Below the pieces are notes generated by a model that saw only the letters and a program-made list of their open reading frames with translations, ran no database searches and was not told the origin of the DNA. Positions 8,574 to 20,679 of a DNA stretch of 64,000 bases are shown here, in pieces; the stretch's first letter is position 1, and each line of letters begins with the position of its first letter. The stretch lies in the NCBI RefSeq assembly GCF_030296695.1, contig NZ_AP027737.1, forward strand, positions 3,162,001 to 3,226,000, written 5' to 3'. Both the position numbers and the translations under genes were made by a program. Origin of the DNA: Agromyces mangrovi (GTDB lineage Bacteria; Actinomycetota; Actinomycetes; Actinomycetales; Microbacteriaceae).

Positions 8574-11092
8574 TGCGCGCGCCGCTCAGCTGGATCGACG
8601 AGTTCACCCCGCTCGTCGAGGGATCGACCCTCGAGGACGTCCACGCCGCGCTCGTGCGCGTGGGCCTCGAGGAGGAGGACCTGCACGACTTCGAGGTCTC
8701 CGGGCCAGTCGTCGTGGGGGAGGTGCTCGAGTTCGTCGAGGAGCCGCAGAAGAACGGCAAGACCATCCGCTGGTGCCAGGTGCGCGTCGCGCCCGAGGGC
8801 TCGGAGGCGGCCGATGGCGGCCCCGACGTGCGCGGCATCGTCTGCGGTGCGCGCAACTTCCTCGAGGGCGACAAGGTCGTCGTGACGCTCCCTGGCTCGG
8901 TGCTGCCCGGCGACTTCGCGATCGCCGCGCGCAAGACCTACGGCCACGTGTCCGACGGCATGATCGCGTCGGTCAAGGAGCTCGCGCTCGGCGACGAGCA
9001 CGACGGCATCCTGCGCCTCGTGACGATGGGACTCGACCCCGAGGTCGGCACCGACGCGATCGCACTGCTCGGGCTCGACGACTCGGCCGTGGAGGTGAAC
9101 GTCACGCCCGACCGCGGCTACGCGTTCTCGATCCGCGGCATCGCGCGGGAGTACTCGCACGCGACCGGCCAGCCGTTCACCGACCCGGCGTCGCTCGTGC
9201 CGCCGGTCGAGGCGTCCGGCTTCCCCGTCGTGATCGACGACGCCGAGCCGATCCGCGGCCGCGTCGGCGCTCGCGGCTTCATCACGCGCTCGGTGCGCGG
9301 GGTGGATGCCACGCTGCCGACCCCGCCCTGGATGCGCGCCCGTCTGGCCCTGGCGGGCGTCCGCTCGATCTCGCTGCTCGTCGACATCACGAACTACGTC
9401 ATGTTCGAACTCGGCCAGCCGATCCACGGCTACGACCTCGACCGCCTGCAGGGCGGCATCACGGTGCGCCGCGCCACCCCCGGCGAGACGCTCGAGACCC
9501 TCGACGGCCAGGTGCGGAAGCTCTCGCCGGAGGACCTGCTGATCACCGACGAGTCCGGCGCGATCGGCCTCGCCGGCGTCATGGGCGGCGGCACGACCGA
9601 GATGAGCCTCGAGACGACCAACGTGCTCATCGAGGCGGCGACGTTCGACCCGGTGTCGATCGCACGCACCGCGCGCCGGCACAAGCTGCCGAGCGAGGCG
9701 TCGAAGCGCTTCGAGCGCGGCGTCGACCCGGCCGTCGCGGTCGCCGCGGCGAACCGCGTGGTGCAGCTCATGGTGCAGCTCGCGGGCGGCACGGCCGACA
9801 CGCTGGGCTCCGACCTGCTGGCGGATGCCACGGCCGAGCCGATCGCCCTGCCCGCCGGGTTCACGGCCGGCCTCATCGGCGTCGATTACGAGGCGTCGCA
9901 GATCCGCGGCGCGCTCGAGCTCATCGGCGCGACCGTCGCGGACGCGGCCGACGGCTGGAGCGTCACGCCGCCGAGCTGGCGCCCCGACCTCACCGACAAG
10001 TGGACCCTCGCCGAGGAGGTCGCCCGCATCGACGGGTACGACCGCATCCCATCGGTGCTGCCGGTCGCGCCGCCGCAGCGCGGACTGACGCGCGCGCAGC
10101 AGCTGCGCCGCAACGCGTCGAACGCGCTGGCCGCGTCGGGCTTCACCGAGGTCATGGCGTACCCGTTCTTCACCGCCGAGGTGAACCAGCGCTTCGGCTC
10201 GCCCGACGGTGCGGAGATCGGCCAGGTCAAGCTGGCGAACGCGCTCGACGCGAGCGTGCCGTTCCTGCGCACGTCGCTGCTGCCGGGCCTCATCGAGGTC
10301 GCGCGCCGCAACCGCTCGCGGGGCTTCACCGACCTCGCCCTGTTCGAGACCGGGTCGGTCTTCCGCCCCGAGCTCGGCCGCGAGTACGGCACCGCGACGA
10401 TCCCGCTCGGCGGCGTGCTGCCGGGCGACGGCGACCTCGACGACCTGGCTGCGAGCATCCCGCCGCAGCCGCGTCGTGTGGGCGTGCTGCTCACGGGCGA
10501 CCGCACACCCAAGCAGCCGGGCGTCGCACCGGTGCCCGCGGGCATCGCCGACGCGCTCGAGGCCGCGCAGACGATCGCGGTCGCGGTCGGCGCCGAGCTC
10601 GTGGTGCGCCAGGGTGCGCACCAGGCCATGCACCCCGGCCGCACGGCGGAACTCGTCGCGGGCGGCGAGGTCGTCGGCTACGCGGGCGAGCTGCTGCCCG
10701 CGCTCGCGGAGGAGGTCGACCTGCCGCGGGTGGTGGGCGTCGCCGAGCTCGACCTCGACGCGCTCGTCGCGAGCGCGGAGGGCGTGATCGAGGCCCGCGG
10801 GCTGTCGACCTACCCGGCCGCCACGCAGGACCTCTCGCTCGTCGTCGACGTCGCGACGCCGGCCGCCGAGGTCGGCGTCGCCGTGCGCGAGGGCGCGGGC
10901 GAACTGCTCGAGCACCTCGACCTGGTCGACGACTACCGTGGCACCGGCGTGCCCGAGGGGCGCAAGTCGCTCACGTTCGCGCTCCGCTTCCGGGCATCCG
11001 ACCGCACCCTCACCGCCGCGGAGGCGACCGCCGCGAAGCTCGGCGGCTCGGCCCTCGCGGGGGAGCGCTTCGGCGCCACCCTCCGCGAGTAG
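8573..11092 (+). CDS. pheT: Phenylalanine-tRNA ligase beta subunit
   Basis: 839 residues, normal length. Domains in order: an N-terminal tRNA-binding (EMAP-II-like) domain around residues 40-160 (VVVGEVLEFVEEP); the B3/B4 editing domain that removes mischarged Tyr; a B5 domain; the inactive catalytic-like core; and a C-terminal anticodon-binding (FDX-ACB) domain (STYPAATQDLSLVVD onward). ATG 8573 overlaps the pheS stop, ensuring coupled synthesis. A long open frame on the opposite strand is only a codon-bias artefact. Confidence 0.95.
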   Translation: MRAPLSWIDEFTPLVEGSTLEDVHAALVRVGLEEEDLHDFEVSGPVVVGEVLEFVEEPQKNGKTIRWCQVRVAPEGSEAADGGPDVRGIVCGARNFLEGDKVVVTLPGSVLPGDFAIAARKTYGHVSDGMIASVKELALGDEHDGILRLVTMGLDPEVGTDAIALLGLDDSAVEVNVTPDRGYAFSIRGIAREYSHATGQPFTDPASLVPPVEASGFPVVIDDAEPIRGRVGARGFITRSVRGVDATLPTPPWMRARLALAGVRSISLLVDITNYVMFELGQPIHGYDLDRLQGGITVRRATPGETLETLDGQVRKLSPEDLLITDESGAIGLAGVMGGGTTEMSLETTNVLIEAATFDPVSIARTARRHKLPSEASKRFERGVDPAVAVAAANRVVQLMVQLAGGTADTLGSDLLADATAEPIALPAGFTAGLIGVDYEASQIRGALELIGATVADAADGWSVTPPSWRPDLTDKWTLAEEVARIDGYDRIPSVLPVAPPQRGLTRAQQLRRNASNALAASGFTEVMAYPFFTAEVNQRFGSPDGAEIGQVKLANALDASVPFLRTSLLPGLIEVARRNRSRGFTDLALFETGSVFRPELGREYGTATIPLGGVLPGDGDLDDLAASIPPQPRRVGVLLTGDRTPKQPGVAPVPAGIADALEAAQTIAVAVGAELVVRQGAHQAMHPGRTAELVAGGEVVGYAGELLPALAEEVDLPRVVGVAELDLDALVASAEGVIEARGLSTYPAATQDLSLVVDVATPAAEVGVAVREGAGELLEHLDLVDDYRGTGVPEGRKSLTFALRFRASDRTLTAAEATAAKLGGSALAGERFGATLRE

Positions 11093-11145
11093 GTCCCGGC
11101 CTGCCCGCGCGCGGCGGGCCGGCACCGCGTTCGGCACGTCGAAGT

Positions 11146-11179
11146 CGTTCGGGCACGCCGAGTTCGACGTGCCCGAACG
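11146..11179 (+). terminator. Hairpin downstream of pheT
   Basis: CGTTCGGGCACG (11146-11157) pairs with CGTGCCCGAACG (11168-11179) around a 10-nt loop. A partial copy of one arm (TTCGGCACGTCGAA, 11130-11143) lies just upstream and could pair alternatively. Probably the pheST terminator. Confidence 0.6.
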
Positions 11180-11197
11180 AGTTCAGCGAGCCGGCGC

Positions 11198-11236
11198 GGC
11201 GGGCGCGATCGGGTTCGGGTCCCGATCGCGCCCGCC
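11198..11236. terminator. Bidirectional terminator between pheT and the pectate lyase gene
   Basis: A perfect 16-bp stem pairs 11198-11213 with 11221-11236, loop TTCGGGT. It lies between two convergent genes, only 5 bp from the pectate lyase stop codon, and so can serve both. Confidence 0.8.
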
Positions 11237-11241
11237 GGGCG

Positions 11242-12549
11242 TCAGCGCAGGCCGCCCGGGCCGGCGAACGCCGCCACGATCGCCGGCACCGCCTGCGCCG
11301 GGTGCACCTTCGTGCGCAGCACGGGCGTCCAGCCCGCGTCATCCGCGATCAGTGCACCGGTGTCGGCGTTGTAGGCGCCGAGGAAGTCGGTCACCACCTT
11401 GTCGAGCACGTTGCCCGACTCGGTGATCGCCGTGCCCTTGTACACGCCGATCGCCTCGGACGCATCGATGCCCGTGAACGCGTTGTGCTCGGCGACCAGG
11501 TGCGACTCGATGCCGAGGCCCCAGCTGTAGAAGTAGTCGTAGTCGTCGCCCGGTTCCTCGACGTAGCTGTTGTTGTAGACGTCGACGTCGCCGTAGCGCA
11601 CGCGCGGCGTGCGCTGCCCGAGGTCGCGGAACTCGTTGTGGTGCAGGGTGACACGCAGCTTGTCCCACTCGTCGTAGCGCGTGGAGTCGGTGTTGCCGAT
11701 GAGCATCACCTTGTCGTGGTCGTGGAAGAGGTTCCACGACACGGTGACGAGGTCGGAGCCGCGCACGATGTCGAGCAGGCCGTCGTGCACCTGCAGCGGG
11801 CGGCCGAGGTACACCGGCTGCTCCGAGTCGAGCGCGTCGCCGTCGCTCAGGTCGTTGTGGTCGATCCAGACGTTGGTCGAACCGGTCACGGTGAGCAGGT
11901 CCCACTCGGAGTTCCACTCGCCGGCGTCGCCGTCGGTCGGGTCCCATGCGGGGAAGCAGTCGTACGCGTTCGTGAGCGTGAGCCCGCGCACGATCACGTT
12001 CTGCACGTTCGCGATCTGCAGCGCTGCGCCCGTGATCTCCGAGCCGGGCAGGCCGATCAGCGTGGTGTTCGACCCGATCTTGATGTCGATGCGCTCCTTC
12101 TGGGCGTCGCTCGACGCGTCGCGCGCGTCCTCGAGCGGGCCGTACGGCTCCTCGTCCCAGCCCCAGACCGCAGGGTCGTACGCGGCGAGGTACGCCTCGA
12201 GCGTGTAGCCGTCGCGCGCGTAGTCGGTGCAGGCGAGGGGAGTGCCGTCGTCCGCGGTGTTGGCGTCGATCACGCCGTCGACGTAGACGATCTTCGGTTC
12301 GTCGCCCGCGACTGCTGCGACGAGGCCGGCGCGATCGGTGACCGTGACGACGTGGTCGGCGTCGGCGGCGGAGCCGCCCGAGGTGCCCGCACCCGCGGAG
12401 CCCCAGCCGTCGCCGTCGGCGAGCACCGCGCGGCCGAGCTCGTCCTGGTGCACGCGGCCATCGCCCGCCCAGGCGGGCCCGGTTCCGGCGAGCAGGAGCG
12501 CGAGGCCGCCCGTCGCGGCCACGGTCGTACTGATCCAGCGTCGTTGCAT
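11242..12549 (-). CDS. Secreted polysaccharide lyase family 1 pectate lyase
   Basis: 435 residues. A Sec signal peptide covers about residues 1-28 with the cleavage site AWA|GD. The rest is a right-handed parallel beta-helix of the Pec_lyase_C type: NTTLIGLPGSEITGAALQI, NVWIDHNDLS, then VTVSWNLFHDHDKVMLIGN and LGQRTPRVRYGDVDVYNNSY, which carries the conserved catalytic Arg region. The family cleaves polygalacturonate by beta-elimination with calcium. It suggests the organism meets plant material. Two LacI-type operator sequences lie upstream, implying sugar control. No transporter or LacI gene is adjacent, so the regulator must be elsewhere. Confidence 0.9.
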   Translation of the reverse strand: MQRRWISTTVAATGGLALLLAGTGPAWAGDGRVHQDELGRAVLADGDGWGSAGAGTSGGSAADADHVVTVTDRAGLVAAVAGDEPKIVYVDGVIDANTADDGTPLACTDYARDGYTLEAYLAAYDPAVWGWDEEPYGPLEDARDASSDAQKERIDIKIGSNTTLIGLPGSEITGAALQIANVQNVIVRGLTLTNAYDCFPAWDPTDGDAGEWNSEWDLLTVTGSTNVWIDHNDLSDGDALDSEQPVYLGRPLQVHDGLLDIVRGSDLVTVSWNLFHDHDKVMLIGNTDSTRYDEWDKLRVTLHHNEFRDLGQRTPRVRYGDVDVYNNSYVEEPGDDYDYFYSWGLGIESHLVAEHNAFTGIDASEAIGVYKGTAITESGNVLDKVVTDFLGAYNADTGALIADDAGWTPVLRTKVHPAQAVPAIVAAFAGPGGLR

Positions 12550-12598
12550 GGTTGTCGTACCCTTCGAGCGAGCGCCGCCGCACGCCCTCGTGCGGCGA

Positions 12599-12656
12599 GA
12601 AAGCGCTTTCTAGCCGGGAACGTAGCAGCGGGTCCGCCTGCCGGGGAAGCGTTTTC
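12599..12656. promoter_or_regulatory. Two LacI-family operator candidates upstream of the pectate lyase gene
   Basis: GAAAGCGCTTTC (12599-12610) is a perfect 12-bp palindrome of the kind bound by LacI-family repressors. A second copy on the other strand, GAAAACGCTTCC (12645-12656), matches it at 10 of 12 positions. Their centres are 46 bp apart, which could allow looping. The first lies 50 bp upstream of the lyase start codon. Confidence 0.65.
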
Positions 12657-12723
12657 TCTACTTTCTCGTGTTTCCCGTGTTTTCTCGCCGGGCACGTGCC
12701 GGGTCCGCGTCAGGGGCGCGGGG

Positions 12724-12729
12724 TAGCGT
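12724..12729 (+). promoter_or_regulatory. -10 box for a leaderless DUF1801 mRNA
   Basis: TAGCGT ends 6 nt before ATG 12736, with no Shine-Dalgarno sequence in the gap. Confidence 0.5.
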
Positions 12730-12735
12730 GACGGC

Positions 12736-13146
12736 ATGGCAGAGAACGTGACCCAGCCGACGGATGCGTCGGTGGATGAGTTCCTCGCGAGCGCCGAGCC
12801 CGCGGGCCGGCGGGAGGACGCCGCAGTGCTCCGCGAGATGCTCGACCGCGTGACCGGCGTGACCCCGGTCATGTGGGGGCCGTCGATCGTCGGCTACGGC
12901 ACGTACCACTACCGGTACGAGACCGGGCGCGAGGGCGACATGCCCGTGATCGGGTTCTCGCCGCGGAAGGCGTCGATGTCGCTGTACGGCGTCAACTACG
13001 ACGGGTCGGACGACCTGCTCGCACAGCTCGGTCCGGCGAAGGTCGGTGTCGGATGCGTCTGGGTCGGCCGGTTCGCCAAGCTCGACCTCGACGTGCTCGA
13101 GCGCCTCTTCGCCGAGGCGTGGCGACGCGACGGCACGCCTGCCTGA
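12736..13146 (+). CDS. DUF1801 domain protein
   Basis: 136 residues. The core VTPVMWGPSIVGYGTYHYRYETGREGDMPVIGFSPRK is the DUF1801 (YdhG-like) signature; the family fold is small alpha/beta and its biochemical role is not established. No signal peptide or membrane segment. It stands alone between the divergent pectate lyase gene and the arginine cluster and appears to have its own leaderless promoter, so there is no operon partner to suggest a role. Confidence 0.85.
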   Translation: MAENVTQPTDASVDEFLASAEPAGRREDAAVLREMLDRVTGVTPVMWGPSIVGYGTYHYRYETGREGDMPVIGFSPRKASMSLYGVNYDGSDDLLAQLGPAKVGVGCVWVGRFAKLDLDVLERLFAEAWRRDGTPA

Positions 13147-13155
13147 GACATCCGT

Positions 13156-13185
13156 TTGCCGCATCGCCCGCGCGCCCGGTAGGGT
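13156..13185 (+). promoter_or_regulatory. Promoter of the arginine leader/argC operon
   Basis: TTGCCG (13156-13161) and TAGGGT (13180-13185) are spaced 18 nt apart. The -10 box ends 7 nt before GTG 13193, so the RNA should begin at or very near that GTG and the leader ORF would be translated without a ribosome binding site. Confidence 0.6.
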
Positions 13186-13192
13186 CGCATCC

Positions 13193-13276
13193 GTGTCCAC
13201 CGCTCGCCTCGCCGCCACGACCCGCGCATCGCGGGTGCTCGTCGCGCGCCGGCGCCGCGGTCTCCGCCGAGGCTAG
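13193..13276 (+). CDS. Candidate Arg-rich leader peptide (27 residues) upstream of argC
   Basis: A short ORF, GTG 13193 to TAG 13274-13276, encodes 27 residues of which 9 are Arg, including four in a row at residues 19-22 and two more at 25-26. It lies directly at the predicted transcription start and ends 99 nt before argC, the first arginine biosynthesis gene. This is the layout of a ribosome-mediated attenuator: stalling on Arg codons when arginyl-tRNA is scarce would change folding of the RNA ahead of argC. Caution: Arg codons are frequent in any frame of GC-rich DNA. The codons used are mostly CGC, with two CGG and one CGA. Confidence 0.5.
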   Translation: MSTARLAATTRASRVLVARRRRGLRRG

Positions 13277-13362
13277 GCGACCCCACCTGCAGCCCAGCGC
13301 TGCCGTGCGGTCGCCGTCGCTCAGCCCAGTCGGCCCAGCCATCGGGTCGTTTCGCCGAGACC
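13259..13362 (+). promoter_or_regulatory. Possible attenuator region between leader ORF and argC
   Basis: Three mutually exclusive pairings can be drawn by eye: GGTCTC (13259-13264, just after the Arg run) with GAGACC (13357-13362, just before the argC ribosome binding site); GGCGACC (13276-13282) with GGTCGCC (13309-13315); and CGACCC (13278-13283) with GGGTCG (13344-13349), followed by TTT. No textbook terminator with a T tract is present. Needs folding analysis and alignment of relatives. Confidence 0.35.
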
Positions 13363-13375
13363 ATAAGGTAGGACC

Positions 13376-14419
13376 ATGACGTACTCCGTCGCCGTCGCTG
13401 GCGCGTCCGGATACGCCGGGGGAGAGATCCTGCGGCTCCTCGCAGATCATCCGGAACTCGAGGTGCGCACCGTCACCGCGCACCAGAACGCCGGCCAGGC
13501 GCTCACCGCCGTGCAACCGCACCTGCGCGCGTACACGCACCTCACGCTCACCGAGACGAACGCCGACACGCTCGGCGGCCACGACCTCGTCTTCCTCGCG
13601 CTGCCGCACGGCGCGTCGGGCGCGATCGCCGCCGAGCTCGGCGACGCGTCGATCGTCGTCGACTGCGGCGCCGACCACCGCCTCGAGCAGGAGGCCGACT
13701 GGGCCGCGTTCTACGGCGGCGAGTTCCACGGCGCGTGGACGTACGGCGTGCCCGAGCTGCCCCGCATGCACGGCACGCAGCGCGAGCGCCTGGCGCAGAC
13801 CCGCCGCATCGCGGCACCTGGCTGCAACGCGAGCACGGTCGCACTGTCGCTCGTGCCCGGCGTGCGCGCCGGCGTGATCGACGCGCACGACATCGTCTCG
13901 GTACTCGCGGTCGGCCCGTCCGGCGCCGGCAAGGCACTGAAGACGCACCTGCTGGGCAGCGAGATCCTCGGCTCCGCCAACCCGTACGCGGTCGGCGGCA
14001 CGCACCGGCACATCCCCGAGATCCAGCAGGCGCTCCGCTGGGCAGGAGCGGCCGACCCGACGATCAGCTTCACCCCGGTGATCGTGCCGATGTCGCGCGG
14101 CATCCTCGCCACCTCGACGGCACGGCTCGCCGACGATGCGGATGCCGCGACCGTGCGCGCCGCCTGGGAGGACGCCTACGCGGGCGAGACCTTCGTGCAG
14201 CTCCTGCCCGAGGGCCAGTTCCCGCGCACCGCCGACGTGCTCGGCGCCAACACGGCCCTGATGGGCCTCGCGGTCGACGAGGCGGCGCGCCGCGTCGTGG
14301 TCGTCACCGCGGTCGACAACCTCGTCAAGGGCACCGCGGGTGCCGCGATCCAGTCGGCGAACCTCGCCCTCGGCCTCGCCGAGGCCACCGCCCTCCCCGT
14401 GAACGGAGTCGCACCGTGA
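13376..14419 (+). CDS. argC: N-acetyl-gamma-glutamyl-phosphate reductase
   Basis: 347 residues. The N-terminal Rossmann motif GASGYAGGE binds NADPH. The catalytic Cys is Cys150 in AAPGCNAST. The enzyme reduces N-acetylglutamyl phosphate to the semialdehyde, step 3 of arginine synthesis. ATG 13376 is preceded by AAGG with a 7-nt spacer. It is the first structural gene of argC-J-B-D-F-H and overlaps argJ by 4 bases (GTGA). Confidence 0.96.
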   Translation: MTYSVAVAGASGYAGGEILRLLADHPELEVRTVTAHQNAGQALTAVQPHLRAYTHLTLTETNADTLGGHDLVFLALPHGASGAIAAELGDASIVVDCGADHRLEQEADWAAFYGGEFHGAWTYGVPELPRMHGTQRERLAQTRRIAAPGCNASTVALSLVPGVRAGVIDAHDIVSVLAVGPSGAGKALKTHLLGSEILGSANPYAVGGTHRHIPEIQQALRWAGAADPTISFTPVIVPMSRGILATSTARLADDADAATVRAAWEDAYAGETFVQLLPEGQFPRTADVLGANTALMGLAVDEAARRVVVVTAVDNLVKGTAGAAIQSANLALGLAEATALPVNGVAP

Positions 14420-15567
14420 CCGTCACCGCAGCAGCCGGCTTCGAGGCGGCGGGCATCGCCGCCGGCATCAAGCGCACCGGCGCCCTCGATCTCGCGCTCA
14501 TCGTCAACCGCGGCCCGCGCGACGCGGCCGCGGCCGTGTTCACGAGCAACCGCGCGAAGGCCAACCCGATCATCTGGTCGCAGCAGGTCGTCCTCGACGG
14601 GGCCGTGCGCGCGATCGTGCTGAACTCCGGCGGCGCGAACTGCTTCACGGGCCACGAGGGCTTCCAGGTCACGCACCGCACCGCCGAGGCGGTCGCGTCG
14701 GCGCTCGACATCGGCGCGGGCGACGTGCTCGTGTGCTCGACCGGGCTGATCGGCGAGCAGCTCGACGGCGAGGTGCTCGAGGAGGGCGTCGTCTCCGCGG
14801 TCGCGCGCCTCACCACCGACGGCGGCGACAACGCGGCCCGCGCGATCATGACGACCGATTCTGTGCCGAAGACGGCGGTGCGCACGGGCGACGGCTGGAC
14901 GATCGGCGGCATGGCGAAGGGCGCCGGCATGCTCGCGCCGGGCCTCGCCACGATGCTCGTCGTGATCACGACCGACGCCGACCTGCCGGCATCCGACCTC
15001 GACCAGTCCCTGCGCGCAGCCACCCGGGTGAGCTTCGACCGGCTCGACTCCGACGGCTGCATGTCGACGAACGACCAGGTCACGCTCATGGCGTCGGGCT
15101 CGTCGGGCGTCGTGCCCGAGGCATCCGCCTTCACCGCCGCCCTCACCGAGGTCTGCCTCGACCTGGCGATGCAGCTGCTCGCCGACGCCGAGGGCGCGAG
15201 CCACGAGATCGCGATCGAGGTGCGCGGCGCGGTCACCGAGGACGACGCGGTGACGGTCGCCCGCTCGGTCGCGCGCAACAACCTCTTCAAGGCCGCGATC
15301 TTCGGCAACGACCCGAACTGGGGCCGCGTGCTCGCGGCGATCGGCACGACGGATGCCCCGTTCGACCCGTACCTCGTCGACGTGTCGATGAACGGGGTGC
15401 GCGTCTGCCACGCGGGCGGCCCCGACGCCCCGCGCGACGACGTCGACCTCACCCCGCGCGCCACGCACGTGCTGGTCGAACTGCACGCGGGCGCCGCATC
15501 CGCCACGGTGTGGACCAACGACCTCACCCACGACTACGTCCACGAGAACAGCGCCTACTCGAGTTGA
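14416..15567 (+). CDS. argJ: Bifunctional ornithine acetyltransferase/N-acetylglutamate synthase
   Basis: 383 residues from GTG 14416. The self-cleavage site is the conserved [14 protein letters not shown] segment, where Thr179 becomes the N-terminal nucleophile of the beta chain. ArgJ transfers the acetyl group from N-acetylornithine to glutamate, recycling it, and often also makes N-acetylglutamate from acetyl-CoA. Normal length. It sits between argC (4-nt overlap) and argB. Confidence 0.96.
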   Translation: MTVTAAAGFEAAGIAAGIKRTGALDLALIVNRGPRDAAAAVFTSNRAKANPIIWSQQVVLDGAVRAIVLNSGGANCFTGHEGFQVTHRTAEAVASALDIGAGDVLVCSTGLIGEQLDGEVLEEGVVSAVARLTTDGGDNAARAIMTTDSVPKTAVRTGDGWTIGGMAKGAGMLAPGLATMLVVITTDADLPASDLDQSLRAATRVSFDRLDSDGCMSTNDQVTLMASGSSGVVPEASAFTAALTEVCLDLAMQLLADAEGASHEIAIEVRGAVTEDDAVTVARSVARNNLFKAAIFGNDPNWGRVLAAIGTTDAPFDPYLVDVSMNGVRVCHAGGPDAPRDDVDLTPRATHVLVELHAGAASATVWTNDLTHDYVHENSAYSS

Positions 15568-15569
15568 GC

Positions 15570-16474
15570 ATGAATCCTGAGAACAGTGCAGCGGATGCCG
15601 CTGAGAAGGCCCGCACCCTGATCGAATCGCTGCCCTGGCTGCAGCGCTTCCACGACCAGGTCATCGTCGTGAAGTTCGGCGGCAACGCCATGGTCAGCCC
15701 CGAACTGCAGCGCGCGTTCGCCGAGGACATGGTGTACCTGCGCTACGCGGGCATCCGCCCGGTCGTGGTGCACGGCGGCGGACCGCAGATCTCGGCGATG
15801 CTCGACCGGCTCGGTATCGAGAGCGAGTTCCGCGGCGGGTACCGCGTCACGACGCCCGAGGCGATGGACGTCGTGCGCATGGTGCTCACCGGCCAGGTGA
15901 ACCGCGAGCTCGTGTCGCTCATCAACGAGCACGGGCCGCTCGCGGCCGGCATCTCGGGGAGGACGCGGGGCTGTTCCGCGGCCGTCGCCGCGGCGCGGTC
16001 GTCGACGGCGTCGAGGTCGACCTCGGGCTCGTGGGCGACGTCGTGTCGGTCGACCCCGCGTCGGTGCACGCGCAGCTCGACGCCGGCCGCATCCCGGTGG
16101 TCTCGTCGATCGCGCCCGACCTCGACGAGCCCGGCCAGTCGCTCAACGTGAACGCCGACTCGGCCGCCGCGTCGCTCGCGGTCGCGCTCGGCGCGGCGAA
16201 GCTCGTCATCCTGACCGACGTCGCTGGGCTCTACCGAGACTGGCCCGACCGCGACTCGCTCGTGTCGGTCATCGACGTGCCGCAGCTCGTCGACCTGCTG
16301 CCGTCGCTCGAGTCGGGCATGATCCCGAAGATGACCGCGTGTCTGGAGGCCGTCGAGGGCGGCGTCGCGAAGGCCGCGATCATCGACGGTCGCGTGCCGC
16401 ACTCCATCCTGCTCGAGGTCTTCACCCAGACCGGGGTGGGCACCGAGGTCGTGCCCGCGGAGGTGGCGTCGTGA
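15570..16474 (+). CDS. argB: Acetylglutamate kinase, interrupted by a -1 frameshift in this sequence
   Basis: Two overlapping frames together give one complete kinase. The first runs from ATG 15570 ([10 protein letters not shown]) through the nucleotide-binding VVKFGGNAM and VVHGGGPQI to ISG at residue 130. The second continues in frame +2 from about 15960 with [30 protein letters not shown] and [10 protein letters not shown] to the stop at 16474. Restoring one base in the GGGGAGG at 15956-15962 (expected GGCGAG) gives 301 residues, the family's usual length. ArgB phosphorylates N-acetylglutamate and is normally the arginine-inhibited step. Since both halves are intact and the neighbours are healthy, a sequencing deletion is the likeliest cause. 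Confidence 0.9.
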
Positions 16475-17646
16475 ACCACGGTGAGCTGTTCGACCAGCGC
16501 ATGATGCGCTCGCTCGGCACGCCCCTCGCGCACCTGGTCGAGGGCGACGGATGCCGCGTGCGCGACGCCGACGGCACCTGGTACCTCGACTTCCTCGCCG
16601 GCATCGCCGTCAACTCGCTCGGCCATGCCCACCCCGTGTTCGTCGACGCCGTCTCGCGTCAGGCGGCGACGCTCGCGCACGTGTCGAACTACTTCTCCAC
16701 GCCCTCGGAGCTGGAGCTCGCCGACCGACTGGTGCGCCTCGCCGGCGCCGGTGACGCGGGCCGCGTCTGGTTCGGCAACTCCGGCGCCGAGGCGATGGAG
16801 GCCGCGTTCAAGCTCGCACGGCTGAACCACCGCCAGCAGGGCCGCACCAAGATCCTCGCGCTGCACGATGCGTTCCACGGCCGCACGATGGGCGCGCTCG
16901 CGCTCACCGGCAAGCCGCACATGCGCGCGCCGTTCGAGCCCATGCCCGGCGGGGTCGAGCACATCGACACGACGATCGCCGCGCTCGAGGCGTCGATCGA
17001 CGAGAGCGTCGCGGCGCTGTTCGTCGAGCCGATCAAGGGCGAGGCGGGCGTGCTGCCGCTGCCCGACGGGTTCCTCGCCGCCGCCCGCGAGCTCACCGCG
17101 CGCCACGGCGCGCTGCTCGTCGTCGACGAGATCCAGACCGGCGCCGCGCGCACGGGCGAGTGGTTCGGGTACCAACACGACGGCGTCACGCCCGACGCCA
17201 TCACGGTCGCGAAGGGTATCGGCGGCGGGTTCCCGATCGGTGCGCTGGTCACGTTCGGCGAGGCATCCGACCTCTACCAGCGCGGCATGCACGGCTCGAC
17301 ATTCGGCGGCAACCCGCTCGCCACGGCGACGGCCAACGCCGTGCTCAGCGAGATCGAGCGTGCCGACCTCGTCGGCAACGCCCGCGTGCGCGGCGCGCAG
17401 CTCAGCGAGCGCATCATGGCCATGGGCTCGCCGCTCATCACCGAGGTGCGCGGCCGAGGCCTGCTGCTCGGCATCGGCCTCGCCGAGCCGCACGCGGGCG
17501 CGCTCGCGACGGCCGCCATGCGCGAGGGCCTCATCATCAACGCGGCGAACGACTCGAGCATCCGCCTCGCGCCGCCCCTCATCATCGGCGACGCCGAGAT
17601 CGACGAGTTCATCGACCGGTTCTCGCGCGCGCTCGCCGCACTCTGA
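16471..17646 (+). CDS. argD: Acetylornithine aminotransferase
   Basis: 391 residues from GTG 16471, overlapping the argB stop by four bases. It is a class III PLP-dependent transaminase. The PLP Lys lies in [17 protein letters not shown] (Lys near residue 250), and the upstream [15 protein letters not shown] holds the conserved Asp that binds the pyridine nitrogen. It converts N-acetylglutamate semialdehyde to N-acetylornithine. Directly followed by argF after 17 nt. Confidence 0.95.
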   Translation: MNHGELFDQRMMRSLGTPLAHLVEGDGCRVRDADGTWYLDFLAGIAVNSLGHAHPVFVDAVSRQAATLAHVSNYFSTPSELELADRLVRLAGAGDAGRVWFGNSGAEAMEAAFKLARLNHRQQGRTKILALHDAFHGRTMGALALTGKPHMRAPFEPMPGGVEHIDTTIAALEASIDESVAALFVEPIKGEAGVLPLPDGFLAAARELTARHGALLVVDEIQTGAARTGEWFGYQHDGVTPDAITVAKGIGGGFPIGALVTFGEASDLYQRGMHGSTFGGNPLATATANAVLSEIERADLVGNARVRGAQLSERIMAMGSPLITEVRGRGLLLGIGLAEPHAGALATAAMREGLIINAANDSSIRLAPPLIIGDAEIDEFIDRFSRALAAL

Positions 17647-17663
17647 CTTCCCGAAAGGACGCC

Positions 17664-20649
<2,986 letters not shown>

Positions 20650-20676
20650 GCGACCGGCTGCCCCCTGGCCGGTCGC
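20650..20676. terminator. Terminator between the glycosylase and membrane protein genes
   Basis: GCGACCGGC (20650-20658) pairs with GCCGGTCGC (20668-20676) around a 9-nt loop. It overlaps the glycosylase stop region and precedes a convergent gene. Confidence 0.65.
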
Positions 20677-20679
20677 CGC

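Noticed and set aside
8120..11137. A minus-strand open frame of about 1000 codons opposite pheST
   Set aside because: It is an artefact of G/C third positions; its product is Arg/Ala-rich without domains, while pheS and pheT are complete on the plus strand.
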